From: Gnetum montanum
Taxonomy: Eukaryota > Streptophyta > Gnetopsida > Gnetales > Gnetaceae
Assembly (NCBI GenBank): GCA_015680685.1
Contig: MNCI01022092.1
Location: 779,280-843,279 of the forward strand
Length of the DNA: 64,000 nt
Reading direction: 5' to 3'
Position numbers and translations under genes: made by a program. This document shows, piece after piece, positions 23,114 to 35,519 of the stretch; the stretch's first letter is position 1; every line of letters begins with the position of its first letter. Under the pieces are notes generated by a model. The model was not told the DNA's origin, did not search any database, and saw only the letters and a program-made list of their open reading frames with translations.

Positions 23114-23960
23114 GTGTGCACTAATGGCCTAGTCCATTGGTGTGGCCCTAATGTTGATCTACTATGCATTCTTCAAGACACTCATGAATGTCCTTGTGGA
23201 GGACACTATGCTGGGAGACACATGATCATTAAAATCCTAATGGTAGCGTACCATTGGCCACAAATATTTAGGGATTCTTACCATTACGTTCGCTCTTGTG
23301 AATTATGCCAACAAGATGGTGGAATAATTACTTGAATGGAGGAACCTCAATAATGGATTCAACCACTAGAACCCTTCGACATCTAGGGCATTGATTTCAT
23401 GGGTTCCATCATGTCCATGTCAAATGAAAAGGCATACATCATAGTTGCTATTTACTATTGTATAAAATGGTTAGCAGCAGCAACTATCATCGATTGTACA
23501 CTTCTATTAGGCTATTCTTCCTATGAGCTTGTGTACAAAAAACTACCAACACTTCTTATTCAATCTGCACTTTGAACACTTTCAATAGCCTATGACCTTG
23601 ACCTTGACCTTGACTTAAGTCTAGCACCAAAAAAAAAGACTAATGAATCTCAACTTTCTAGATGAAAATTAATTAGTATCCTTATCATCTAATGCGTTGC
23701 ACAAGGCCTACAACAAAAATTTCCATGACCCTAAAATCAAAAAAGTCAAATTTCAACAAAGAGATAAGGTTCTCTACTAGAACCCCGCACACGTACCTCA
23801 CCAAACTAAGTTCCAAACATTGTGGAATTGACCTTACATCATTTATGAAACTTTTCCTTTTGGGGCCATGATGATCTACAAACTTGAGAACCCAAATAAG
23901 AAATAGTTGGTCAACATCCAATAAATCAAACCTTTCTATGAGCATAAGCTAGCTAATACA
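23114..23960 (+). pseudogene. Integrase with core deletion (element B)
   Basis: The zinc-binding region is present (HECPCGGHYAGR ... CELCQQ) and the first core Asp in GIDFMG. At about 23495-23505 the sequence jumps to GYSSYELVYKKLP, so about 300 bp holding the second Asp and the Glu are missing relative to element G. The C-terminal region resumes (KVLY, NPAHVPHQTKF, PFGAMMIYKLENPNKK). Confidence 0.82.
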
Positions 23961-25527
23961 ACAAATGCCTCATTGGATGGACAACCATGCTTCATATTTT
24001 GGATCTTCTCCTTTAGTTGTGGATGAGATGGCCACCTATGCTAACCATGTAACCAACTTCTCAATTTTTCAACTTTTTGTTTTACAACTTTTTGTTTTAC
24101 ATATTCTTGTTTTCATGTTATTAATCTTTTCTAATTTTTGTTTTACATCATCATTAGTACATTTGCTATTTCTTGAATATTTTACACTTTCTTTTATATT
24201 TTCTTTTATTTTGGTATGATTTTCTAACCTTTTGATAATAAGTGCTAGGTACAATGGTAATGCATTGACTGATGGTGGTATTTACTATTTTGTTATTTGA
24301 TTCTTGTTTTCTAGGTTCTGTTTTTAAATTTTGTTACAAATGATTAAGACATGGTTTCTTTTTCATGCAATAGGTAGTGAGTCCACAACATCCATCTATT
24401 CACAAACTCTATGGTTTTCTTTGTTCTGGAAATGTGTAGTTCCTTTTTTATTAACAAAACTTTAATCTTTTTTATTAACAAAAATTTAACATTTATGACT
24501 TTGGTAGTTTCCAGAATTGGAAAGGATTCAAAGGTTTGAATAGGGTTTGAATTCAAGGGAATTTGGTATTTTTTGTACCTTTTTGTTTGCCTAATTGCAT
24601 GTGTGTTTTCATGGATTTCTTACCATTCAACTCTTTCACATCCATTTATACTTTCCATGTTTCACCTCATTGCTAGTTTTATATTCTGATTCGATGTCCT
24701 GGTTTGATGTGTTAGAATTCTTAGGTGGTTTCTTCCAGGATTTTGTACCTAACCTTTCGTAACCATTAATCATCCATGAAGCCCATAGAATCTTTGGTTT
24801 GAAGTTATGCAAGGGCATGAAAGGCCTATGTCTACATTGGGAAGGATCCACTTGCATATCTTTTGGTTTGGTTAGTTGATTTCTTTACCCTTAGGCACTC
24901 TTACAATCAAATGCTTTTTGTTTATTCCATCTATGATATCTCATTGTGCACATCTTCACAAAATTTTTTAGTGAACTTTCCTTTTTTATTATTGCGAATT
25001 CTTACACCCTCTTCAAATATTTTCTTGTGTTGAAATTTTTCAAATGCAATGGACTGCTTATCTATTTTACCATATTTGTCAACCTTCCCATTAACACTAC
25101 TAAAGGAATCAATCTACCACAATATCAACCTAGCCGAGTGTAACCACTGATAAGACAAGGCATTTAACAACTATGTATTACACATTGCATACTAATTCAT
25201 GATTCTGTTATGATTGCAATGGGAAGCATGGACTAGAAGTGGGACTATCTTCACCAAAGAGGATGTAGCAGTACGACATGATGAAGATTGTCTATGATTG
25301 TTGGATCTTTTCTCTTCCTCTTCAGCTACCAAGAGGTGTTGGATGTCAATGTTATCCAAGGTGTTCACTTCTCTCATCATGAACACCTAAATCTTGTAAA
25401 GATTGTAACTCCATACACTTGGGCACTTAGAGTTTGTTTACTATTCTATCTAGTCAGTTTGTATGTTAGTTAATAATCACATACCTACCCAATATTTTGT
25501 AAGGAACTTGTTCCTCCTCTTCTACAC
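23961..25527 (+). other. Non-coding 3' region of element B
   Basis: T-rich sequence with no supported gene. It corresponds to 60991-62833 in element G (both begin with GGCCACCTATGCTAA and share several blocks). Confidence 0.7.
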
Positions 25528-25560
25528 TCGAGGACAAGTTTTTATTCAGTCGTGAGAGTA
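25528..25560 (+). promoter_or_regulatory. Pre-LTR motif and polypurine region (element B)
   Basis: CGAGGACAAGTTTTTATTCA followed by GTCGTGAGAGTA directly before the LTR. Confidence 0.7.
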
Positions 25561-26339
25561 TGATGGATGTGATGTTGGGTACCCAATGTCGTAGGGTATA
25601 TGATAGCCTCTAAATATAACACCTAGGCTCTTGATTTGGTATGATTTTTTGATAGTTTTTTTTAGTTATAGTACTAAATCTCTTGTAGTTTGTTTTCTCC
25701 AAAGTTAGAATATTTTCTGAGTGTCTATAGTAGGAGTCTAAGTGTATGTAGATCTTTGTTTGAACACTGATGTACCTAAGCACAGTAGTGTGACAAGAAT
25801 AAAAATGAACTCTTTTGACAATCCTTGTAGCACTGAGAATAAGATTAATCTTTTCTTTAATGCACTTTACTTTGATGCATTTGAATTAAGCAGTTAATTT
25901 TCAGTTGTTAATAAACACAAGCATGACCACTTCAAGCATACATATAGTACTTGGTAAGCTAAAAACACTTAACATTTGGTAGCCCATCAGCACTATATGT
26001 GTTTAGGATAGGTCCAGGAAAGTGGATGGGTACTTGTGTTATGCTAGCTAGGCAGTAAATAAATTAGATCCTAAATTACTCTACCTTTCATTCTTTTTGT
26101 AGGGGATCAAACTTCTAAAATATAAAAAAAGAAAAATCATGTACCTCAATTACACTTAAACCATACCCTTAAGCCTCACAAGTGTAGTTGGGAAGACAAC
26201 GAACATTCTCAACACCCATTTCACTTCCTAGAGGAAGTAGTGCACTAGATAATTATAGGTCCATAGAATTAAACTAGATCATGTGTAAATGCCTTAGTAA
26301 TTTGTATGGTTGGGCATAGTGGTACCTCATTGCTCATCA
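25561..26339 (+). repeat. 3' LTR of element B (779 bp)
   Basis: Starts TGATGGATGTGATG and ends TTGCTCATCA. A degenerate TATA (TCTAAATATAAC) lies near 25610. The body matches LTR fragment H and the tail at 17672-17966. Confidence 0.85.
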
Positions 26340-27038
26340 CCTATTTTCAAACATCATGGTAACTAATAGTAATTGATCAAAATAATTTGAACAACTTGAT
26401 GATTTTAGTTACCTCATAGACTTAGGCATAGTATGTTGTCATCACCTTGTGCTTAAATGCAAACTAAGGGATCTGAAAAGGGTTGATTATTAAGGAAAAT
26501 TTTACCAAAACTAATGTTGATCCTTTGGTGACTGCAAGTGATGCTAGAAGGAATCTCTAAGGAAGAAGGTCTTTTACCAAGCATGAAAATGAAGCCAAGA
26601 GGGGAAAAATGGAGGATATGCCCATGGATAAATTGTAGCACATACAAGATAGTAGCTCAAACTTTACATGTTTGCTAGATCCATGGGACAACAAGAAGAA
26701 ATTTTAGTAATTCATTCAATAATTTTCTACATAACCAAAGAATCATCAACATAACAATCAAGGTTAAAAGTCTACCACCACTAGTGGCAATAAGAAGAAT
26801 CATTTTTAGCAAATTCTTGAATACCTCTACAAATTTTGTAATCTTTAATGTCTGTCTATTTTTTTTGTCACTCTATTATTTTGTATGCATCCACTTCAAT
26901 AAAATTTTGTAATGGGGCACTCAGTGTTAGTTAGTAGTTAGCATCAATCAATAATCCCATCATTCCCAATTTTTTGTAAAGAAAGCTCGGTCCTATTCTA
27001 TTAACTCGAGGACAAGTTTTTACTCAGTTTTTGGGGCA
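26340..27038 (+). other. Interior remnant of Athila-type element I
   Basis: Lies between B's LTR end and another LTR. The last part (26940-27038) is an Athila 3' region with GAGGACAAGTTTTTACTCAG and the purine run GGGGCA. 26440-26830 looks like decayed coding sequence but I cannot identify it. Confidence 0.55.
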
Positions 27039-27989
27039 TGATCAATCATCACTTGGCTGGGATATCAGTGATGCAACGTCACATCTATGATATTGTTGAT
27101 GCTATATCGCATTTTTTGATAAAATTTAATTTTTGATCAACTAAGATATTTTAGCTCTAATATTGAAGCCTAGATATTTCATATCCAATATCAGATCCCA
27201 TGTTACATTATCAAATATCTGATATCATGAGATTTGTGCCAACCTATAAATATAATACTTGGACTCATGGTTTGGGAGTTAATTAGTTAATAGAGTATCC
27301 AAACTCTTGTAGTCTTATTCTGTAGTTAGTGACTGCTCACAATATAGATTTGAGTTAGTTGTACGATGTCTTATTTGAGTGGCAATGTACCTTGACACAT
27401 TCCATGAATAGAAATAAGATAGAGATTGATTCTTATTCATTGCAGCACTTTGACTTAGTTTAGATTTACTTTCCATGAAATTTAATTTAAATGTACTTAG
27501 TTAATATTTATATTTTTATGCATATTAATGAATTAGTGAAATAAGCATAACTGATTTTGAGCATAAACACGTATTCACTTGGTAACCCTAGCACCGATAC
27601 TACTTCATTCACCTAATAGCATAATGCTTAGTAATCCCAGTAGTGGATACATGGGTTTAGGATTTGTATGACAAGCTAGGAATGGATACTCATCACCTGT
27701 AGGCTAGTTTAGACTTTACTTTCCATTGTTAATTAGCCTAATTAACTACTTTCTTTATTACCATTAGGAGTAGCATAAGGCTAAAACAACATCAATTATC
27801 ATATGCTTCACTTTAGACTAAATCATATGTGACAAAGCTACCACTAGTCCAAGTGGAAAGATGACAAACTAAGATCAAGACATAACGATCTAGATGCCAC
27901 AACTAGTCCCATCCATAAAATTTGACTAGATCATGCATGAACACTTGTGATTTGTATGGTTGGGCATAGGGATACCTTGCCACTCATCA
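27039..27989 (+). repeat. 3' LTR of element I (951 bp)
   Basis: TGATCAATCATCAC ... TTGCCACTCATCA. Contains several GATATC/GATATT elements and CCTATAAATATAATAC near 27245. No PBS follows, so it is a 3' or solo LTR. Confidence 0.82.
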
Positions 27990-28338
27990 CTAGGTTACAA
28001 TAATGAAGTCAATATACAACCCTTACATGTATTTAATTTTTTCTTCCATGAATAATTTTTTTAGATATTTAATAAAAATTAAAAAATATAAAACTAAGAT
28101 GACAACAAAATATAAAAATGAAGTACAACTTAAGTTAACTACAGATTTTTCTTCACATCTCTAACAAACGCCCCTTGAATACAAATCACTAAGATCAATG
28201 AAAAATAAGTTGGAACAACTTCATCAATGAACATGGAATGCCTTTCATAACATGTAGAAAACTTACATGTGTACACATAACTTTCTAAGGGGAATCTTTG
28301 TATGAAACATCCTAATTAAGCCTTATCAAGCCAAAAAA
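27990..28338. other. AT-rich flank, nothing recognised
   Basis: No coding potential or known repeat recognised between LTR I and the fold-back sequence. Confidence 0.4.
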
Positions 28339-28513
28339 AAACATGTCAACATGAAATAGCATTACACTAGCACTTCTAAATACTATCTTACAAAACCATG
28401 ACATATGGTAGCACAAAACTTAAACAAAATAAAAGAGATNCTACCATATGTCATGGTTTTGTAAGATAGTATTTAGAAGTGCTAGTGTAATGCTATTTCA
28501 TGTTGACATGTTT
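28339..28513. other. 73-bp inverted repeat around N: probable assembly artefact
   Basis: 28339-28411 and 28441-28513 are perfect reverse complements, flanking a 29-bp loop that ends in N at 28440; another N follows at 28514. Perfect arms bounded by Ns in otherwise diverged DNA suggest a fold-back created during gap closing. Confidence 0.8.
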
Positions 28514-28559
28514 NTACCATGTTTTAAAACAAAGTAATCCCTTTTCACATGCTTGGCCA

Positions 28560-28917
28560 TAATGCTAGCATCTTAATCTCTTTTGATTCATCTATTTCAT
28601 TCATCAATCAAAAAAATCAAAAATAAGTACACACAGCTCCCATTAAGAATGTAAAACTAGAGGAAAAGGGGAAAATAATTATATCTCTTATTCATCACAA
28701 TTGAGAGTACAACACCTTTTATAATTAAAAGAGGAAAAACTGAAATCTCCTATTCTTAGAAAACTAATCACCTACAAAAAAGGAATATTAAAGAGTAGGA
28801 AACTGAAACAATCAAATCCAAAAATACAAGCTAATAAAAAACAACAGAGGAAAAAAAAAGCTATTATCCTTGACTAATATCCCCACAATCATGGGATTCT
28901 AATTTCAATTTCCAACA
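28560..28917 (-). repeat. Copia 3' LTR, far end uncertain
   Basis: On the minus strand the purine tract TTGAGGGGGAG is followed at 28917 by TGTTGGAAATTG, the LTR start. The end of the LTR is not defined; the left limit given is approximate. Confidence 0.55.
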
Positions 28918-28924
28918 CTCCCCC

Positions 28925-30432
28925 TCAAGCTAGTGAGTAGATGTCAATCATTCCCAGCTTGGAAACATAACAATCAAAAATTGATTTTGGAATAGCCTTG
29001 GTAAGAACATCAACCTTTTGGGATTTGGTAGGAATGTGTGAGAGGTAAATAGTCCCTATTTCTATCTGTTTCTTGATGAAATTTCTATCAATTCTCACAT
29101 GCTTCATTCTGTCATGTTGGACTAGGTTGTGAATAACATTGATGGTTGACTTGATGTCACTATGCAACTTCATGGTCATAGCTATAGGAAAGTCCAAATT
29201 TTCCATTAGTCTCTATATCTAGATGAATTTGCATGTAACTTGGGCTATGGCTCTATATTTGTCTTCTACACTACTTTGGGAAACTACTGATTGCTTCTTA
29301 CTTCTCCAAGTTACCATATTTTCTCACACTTTTGTGCAATAACCTATGGTAGATTTTCTATCTTCAACTACACTTTCCCAATCTGCATCATAAAATCAAC
29401 CACATATCTAGCTTCAAACTTCTTAAATAACATACCCTTTCCAAGACTTCCTTTAAGATATCTTAGAATCTGATTAGTTGCTTCCATATGTCTTCTAGTT
29501 GGAGCATGCATAAACTGACTAACAACACTCACACTAAAAGAAATATTAGGTCTTGTGAGTGATAAATAAATTATCCTTTCCACCAAGTGCAAATAGCTTC
29601 CTTGATTAATAGGAGGATCTTCTTTTGATGTCTAATGCTTCCAATGTCATTCTAAGGGTGTACTGACGATCTTACACCCAAGTTTCCTAGTCTTCTTAAG
29701 TAGATCAAGTGTGTACTTCTATTGTGATATGAAAATTCCCTTATGACTTCTTATGATTTCCATTTTGAGGAAGTATGTAAGAGCTCCAAGATCTTTTACT
29801 TTAAATTTAGCACAAAGTCTTCTCTTGAGATTCTTGATTTCCTCCTCATCATCACTTGTGATCACCATATCATCTACATACACTATTAGAATGGCTTGCT
29901 TAGTAAATTTACTCTTTTTCACAAACAAGGTGTGATCTGCTTGTCCTTGTGTATAGTCGAGTTACTTCATCATCACACTAAACCAAGTAAAATAGGCTCT
30001 TGGAGATTATTTCATACCATAGAGAGGCTTTTTTAACTTGCATACCTTATCCAGACCTTCCTATGTCTCAAATCCTAGAGGAGATCTCATATATACCTCT
30101 TCCTGTAGAGTGCCATTGAGAAAAGCATTCTTGATGTCAAGTTGATGTAATTTCCAATCCATGTTTATAGTGAGTGACAACAAGATTTTGATGGAGTTGA
30201 GCTTGAAAACTAGTGCAAAAGTCTCTTCATAGTCAATGTCATATGTTTGAGTGAAACCTTGCACAACAAGTCTTGCCTTATACCTTTCCACTATTCCATT
30301 AGGTCTATACTTGACTATAAATATCCACTTACTTCCCATGGCTCTCTTCAATTCTAGTAGCTTCACAAGTTCCCAAGTGTCATTGTCATCTAATGCCTTC
30401 ATTTCTTCTAACACAGCAACTTTCCAATTCAA
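28925..30432 (-). pseudogene. Copia reverse transcriptase and RNase H
   Basis: RT begins with AVLEEMKALDDNDTWELV (about 30425), then ALVFKLNSIK, HQLDIKNAFLNGTL (30090-30130) and LIVYVDDMVITS (29845-29885, intact YVDD). Next come the connection (RPNISFSVSVVSQFMHAPTR) and RNase H (KHVRIDRNFIKKQI, then IPTKSQKVDVLTK) ending near 28925. Stops and shifts separate the blocks, so it is inactive. Confidence 0.87.
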
Positions 30433-30711
30433 ATCTTAAAAGGCTTCATGAATATTTCTCAGAACTTTAATCTTTTCTACTTTGGAAACAAATTCTTTGA
30501 AATAACTTAGCAACTTGGAATATGTGAAATAATTTAAAATTGGATATCTTGGATTTCTAGTATGAGATCATACCACCTTCTATTTGGCAATAGGAAGATC
30601 TAAGTCACCTACCGCATGCACTTCCTCCTCATTACTTGTTTTGGTCTCCTCTTGAATGTTTGTAGTAGGTGGATTTGTCACTGGTTCAAGTTCTTATTTG
30701 TGCATGGAAGC

Positions 30712-31314
30712 TCATGATCTCCTTGAATAAATGAAGGTTGATTTTTTGTCTATAGTATTGAGTTCTCCCCCTTGACCTAAATCACTACCATTTGTAATAG
30801 ACTTAGATAGAGTAGGAATAGTGTTTTGAATGGTCAAGATAGGTATTGAAATAGTAGGATCCCAATGTTGATCTTCATGGATATGATTCTCCCCCTCGAA
30901 ATTATCATTGGAATAAGAGTTTTGATCTTCAAAAAAGGTGACATCATGAGAGACCAAAAACCATTTTGATAATGGATGATAACATTTGTAGCCTTTTTTT
31001 TTGGAGGAATAGCTAAGAAAAACACACTTTGTGACATTTGAATCAAGTTTACTCCTAGTTGATTGAGTATCATGAACAAAGATGACACACCCAAATATTC
31101 GAAGTTGAAGAGAATTAGGAACTTGAGAGGAAGGAAAGACTAACACCAACTCATTGAGAGGGGTTTGGTATTGGAGGACTTTGGATGGAAGATGATTGAG
31201 AAGATATGTGGAAGTAAGAATAACTTCTCCCCAAAATGAGTGTGGTATATTACTAGTAAACATGATTGACCTAGCAACCTTAAGTAAGTGACAATTTTTT
31301 CTCTCTATAATCAA
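30712..31314 (-). pseudogene. Copia integrase C-terminal half
   Basis: Opens at ERKNCHLLKVARSIMF, followed by PHSFWGEVILTSTYLLN, FGCVIFVHDTQS and KCVFLSYSSKKKGYKCYHP, the conserved copia integrase tail. The catalytic core upstream of ERKN is missing. Confidence 0.85.
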
Positions 31315-31319
31315 TATTT

Positions 31320-31530
31320 AACTTACAAGGTTTATGATTACTAAACGTTGTATGAAGCCTATCATATGATTAGATCTACATATGTCCACTATCTAAGCAT
31401 TCTACTAACCTTTGTGAGATAGGAGTGAAAACATATCTTTCTGTCAAAGTAGTAGCACCTAATGAGGTGGAATTAGTTTCTTTGGTGGCTGATGGAAAAT
31501 TCAACAATTTTTGAAGAACCCCCATTTATT
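31320..31530 (-). pseudogene. Copia gag/protease remnant
   Basis: Degenerate sequence with ECLDSG (protease triad) and SYDRLHTTFSNHKPC lies directly upstream of the integrase tail. Its position implies deletion of the rest of protease and the integrase core. Confidence 0.5.
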
Positions 31531-31559
31531 CTACAATAAATGGCCAAGTGATAGTATTG

Positions 31560-33950
31560 GTTGTAGCTTCTATGGCATAAGCATTCTTTTTGTTTCATTG
31601 TTAACTTCATGGCTTCCAATCAATAAGTTTACAATCTCCAAACTCTTTCTTGTACAAGGCATATGTGGTTGCTACTTGTAGTTAGCATAATAAAGGTTAC
31701 CTAACCCCATGTACTCTCTTATGTCCTCAATCTACAAGTCTTTATTCTTAAGTTTCACTCAGTGGACATGGGCATAACTATCCAAGATAGGCTTCCAATC
31801 AGGATTCAATGCTGAAACGGTATTGATTCTAGTCTTAGCCATTTGCATTTCTTTCTCATTGATCTTCTTGTACATGTCCAATTGGTTGTGAAAGTGTTCT
31901 TTGAACCTATCATGTTTCTTTACCTCATCTTGCCATGCGGTGATTTCAATGGCTGATTTTTGGCAAATGGCACATACCTCCTCTAGTAGGAGGATCTTGT
32001 TTTTCAATGTGAGGTGACTCATGTCTTGGTTAGTCCTACTAGTTGTCCTCTTAACTAGTTGTTTTTTCCCTCCAAGATATTCTTCTCTTTTTTCATAGTG
32101 GTCAACCACATATTATCTACAACAAGTTGTTTGTTCTCTTCTTAGGTAGTGGTGAGTGCCTTAGCATCTGCATGCATTTGGGCATCTACTATTAAGGCAT
32201 TCTGCATCACTTTCTCCTTCTCATTCTCCATCTGTAGATTCTGCATAATTAGGCAAGTGGTTGATTTACTTTTTTCTAAACTATTCTAGCCAGTTAGGCA
32301 CAATGAATTGTGTGAGATCTCTATGTTTAGCTCTCAAGGTTGTGAGCTCTTCTTGTAATCTCAAAATTTTAGCTTCTGCATGCTTCGCCCTGGTCTCTAC
32401 CATGACCAACTTATCCTTTATGATAATCATCTCTAACTACACTGTAGTGACATCACTTGGGATGTTGAAAATTTTTCTCATTATGTATCCAGTCTACAAT
32501 AGTCGATTGACCACATCTTCATGGTCTACAGGAGTCATCGAGGTTTTGGTCAACATTTTAACATCTATGGCTTTAGTTAGATCTATTGGTGACACAATAG
32601 GTACGTTGAAGAACACTTTGATGTGATCAATGATCACCACTACTACTCCCACTGCATCCTAGTGTTGCATCACCACAATTTTGGCTCTTTCTCTAGTCTC
32701 TAGCATCACTTGGAATGATACAATGTTTCCAAATATTTGTTGCAACCATTACCCTCCTCCTAACTATAATGAGATTTTTCCACTCCTAGGATCTACTAAA
32801 ACTATGGGCTAAATTTCACTATTAATAACTCTATAAAGATTGGCCTCCTCCCTTGTTCCCCAGCTAATGGTCTTTGCAATCTGATGTAGATAACTCATTG
32901 ATAGCCCATAATCATATAGTAGTGGTGGTGGAACTTGCTATTGTTGTTGCTGATACTAGCCACTAGGACGTGCTTGTTGTTGTTGTTCAGTCCATGTGAT
33001 TTCTCTAGTGCTAGTGTTTTCCTCACCTTAGTCTTTCCTAGGTGGTGCTAGTTTGAGTAGTTTTTCATATAAAGCATTCTAGGCATTTCTAGCAACATTG
33101 TTGGTGTATCTCAAGATTTTAGCTCATTTGTGCAACCTCTTAATAAGGCAAGGAAATGGAAGTGTTGGCTTCCTTTCCTTCCTTTTTTCAAACCACTTCT
33201 AGATCTCCATAAAGTACCTTTGTGTGAGATTGATGTTATATTTTTCAATAAAGATTGCACTTCCTCTAGCTAGATAATTAGATAATCTATCTAATCCTTT
33301 TGGTGGGAACAAGTGATAGGTGCCAATCTTGAAATAGATTCTTTCCTCTAGAGTTAATTCATTATATCCCTTAGCTTCTTTGCCATATTCTTGTTTCATC
33401 CACATTTTTTGGTTTTAGCATCTAATTTGGTGAACAAGTGTGCTATCTTTGCCCCATCATTGGGTGTGTTTAAAGCTTTAGATATTTCCTTGATTGAGTA
33501 TGACACAGAGACTCCTCTGATGTTGATAGTAGTGCTCTCTTCTTTATTATGCCAAAAATAATAGGTTTTCCCAAGGTATCATTCATCACTGTCTAAAAAG
33601 ATGGGCCATAACAATGATTCCTAGATTTTTGTCTTCACCACTTCTAGAAAAAATTCCATAAATGGGCCAAAGTTCATTTCCACAATGACTATGGTCAGGA
33701 TTGATTTTTCTTGGATAGCTTGGAGGCATTCTTGCAACAACATGAGGCATTGTCCTTGTACTTGTGGTTCTGCTACCTCTCCTTGGGCTGACTATCTAGT
33801 GGTAGAAGTTTCTTGATGAATTCTAAAGGATTGGGCTTCCTACTCTACATGTTCTTATTCTTGTCCTCCTATTCAACCTCTATCTTGGCCTCTTGGTCTC
33901 TTACTTATAGCCTGTGAGGGTCCTCCATGTGCTCCTTTCTTTGGGCCCAT
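31560..33950 (-). pseudogene. F: second copy of the E-type accessory gene
   Basis: Starts ATG GGC CCA AAG AAA at 33950 (compare E: ATG GCC CCT AAA CAA). The conserved domain at 33199-33720 has LWPIFLDSDE, YYFWHNKEESTTI, ALNTPN, LTLEERIYFKIGTYHLFP and then DRLSNYLARGSAIFIEKYNI and TLPFPCLIKRLHK. Downstream are VVMQH, ETRAKHAEAKILRLQEELTT and the 31759-32109 segment, whose FKEHFHNQLDMYKK matches E's EHFRDQVRMYK. Lys/Glu-rich coiled-coil character. Many stops. The copia fragment lies just beyond its 3' end. Confidence 0.65.
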
Positions 33951-34491
33951 TTGCAATCAATCAAGGCTTTGCAATTACTAAGATGTTCTCATTTATTGTT
34001 AACAATTCCATACCTTAACCATACCCTTAGTTACATTAAGTTCATTATGATTGCAGAGTTTGTGATTTTTCAAAAAGTTACCACATAAGTGTTAGTTTCC
34101 TTATAACCCCTCATAGTTGTCTAATTTGTTCTTATTCACTACTCATACTAATGGTTATGGTTCCTTAAGAGCATTATTTAATTATTATAATGTTAATATG
34201 ATTGATTTAAATTAAAAATTTTCAATTATCCATTCATACTTACCCTTAAAATACCTTTCAGACATTAGGATGTTTTAAAAAATCAGCTCATATTTTTCTC
34301 ACTAGCACCCCCACAACTAAGATGAGCATTTTGGAACCAAATAGATTCAAAAATCATGAAAATCAAAGTGATAACATGCAAGTTATGGCTTAACAAAGCT
34401 AGGAAGTCAAAGCTCTAATCAGAGAAGAAAATTGGAAAAACTTCTTTGACTTCAAATGCATGAAATGAAAAAATATGGCTATGTCCCTACC

Positions 34492-34536
34492 TATTTATAC
34501 TTTTTTATGGAGTTGATATCGGGGATCCGATATCAA
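34492..34536 (-). promoter_or_regulatory. Palindromic promoter region of the F gene
   Basis: TTGATATCGG-GGAT-CCGATATCAA (34513-34536) is a perfect 10-bp-arm palindrome; on the minus strand TATAAATA (34492-34499) follows it. The layout is the same as upstream of the E gene. Confidence 0.6.
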
Positions 34537-34539
34537 AGG

Positions 34540-35112
34540 CTAAGAATTTTTATTTTTCAATGAGTTCTAAAGAAAATGAATCCTATTGATTGTCTGGAAG
34601 TGTTGAAGTGTATGTAGAGGGTCTTGAGTGATGGATGATGCATATTTCTTCAAAATTTTGGCACAAATAGTGTGTAAAGAAGGAATCTCAGGCTATGAAA
34701 TTTCATGAAGTTTTGATGAGATGGATGAGATGGGTAATGAATTCTTTGGTATATAATGGAGTTATGTGATGTAAAGTGAAGTGTTGATGAACATTTATTG
34801 GTCTTGGAAGGTTCACGATGATGTGGAATTGTTGGACAAGTATAAGATACAATAGTTATACAAGTGTATCCTCCCCAAAGTAGGCTCAAATACTTAATGC
34901 CCTTGTATAACCATACCAAAAAGTGTGCTTAGGCACTTAAGGAGTTGAATGTAACGTATACCTATTTAGCAAAACACACATATTGGTACCACCAAATTGG
35001 GAAAATTGCACCATCTTACACAAAACCAAAAGTTATGATTATTCAAACAATGAGATGAGATGGACTTAGAAAGGATGTGAGGTATCTTACCATAGGCATA
35101 ATGAATTCTTGT
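34540..35112. other. Upstream flank of F, no gene recognised
   Basis: No supported coding sequence. Part may be the upstream region of the F promoter. Confidence 0.4.
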
Positions 35113-35297
35113 CTTTTATTAGTGGTTAAAGTAATCCTAGCCTTTCTTTCTAAGATCCAAACCAAGTTCAAACCACATTTCACTGACATCGCTTTATCTC
35201 ATCTCTTTTATTAGTGGTTAAAGTAATCTTTAGCCTTTCTTTCTAAGATTCAAACCAAGTTCAAACCACATTTCATTGACATCACATTGTCTCATCT
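35113..35297. repeat. 92-bp tandem duplication
   Basis: Two copies (35113-35204, 35205-35297) starting CTTTTATTAGTGGTTAAAGT, about 90% alike by eye. No gene content. Confidence 0.85.
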
Positions 35298-35519
35298 CTT
35301 GGAATTACAACAATAAGACTACCACTATTGGTAGGAGTATTGTCACTTGGCATATTCTCCTAGGAAGGAGTTTATTCATGGCACTTTTTTTTAGATTTCT
35401 AAGAAGCTGCCTACCTTTGGGCATGGATAATATGTATTTCCAGTGGAACCCCAAAAAATTTATTCTATGCTCTTTTATTTTTATCTATGTCAACCTTACT
35501 AGAGGATACTCAATATCGG

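Larger units (their letters stand above)
17672..26339 (+). mobile_element. Athila-type Ty3/gypsy element B
   Basis: A truncated 5' LTR tail, PBS, gag, protease, RT, RNase H, integrase and 3' LTR occur in the canonical order on the plus strand. Coding parts are heavily broken, and the integrase core has a deletion. Motifs such as the FMDD-type RT box and the GAG/Athila core match element G. The 3' LTR ends at 26339 without a following PBS. Confidence 0.85.
28560..31530 (-). mobile_element. Ty1/copia retrotransposon fragment
   Basis: Minus strand carries a protease remnant, integrase end, RT and RNase H in copia order (integrase before RT), then a polypurine tract and LTR. The 5' LTR and most of gag are absent, and there is an internal deletion between protease and integrase. 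Confidence 0.85.

Noticed and set aside
24000-25500. Envelope-like ORF in the 3' region of B
   Set aside because: Only short T-rich frames with hydrophobic translations; no signal peptide or conserved motif shared with G.
28339-28513. MITE or short foldback transposon
   Set aside because: Arms are perfect, bounded by Ns and lack a target duplication; artefact is more likely.
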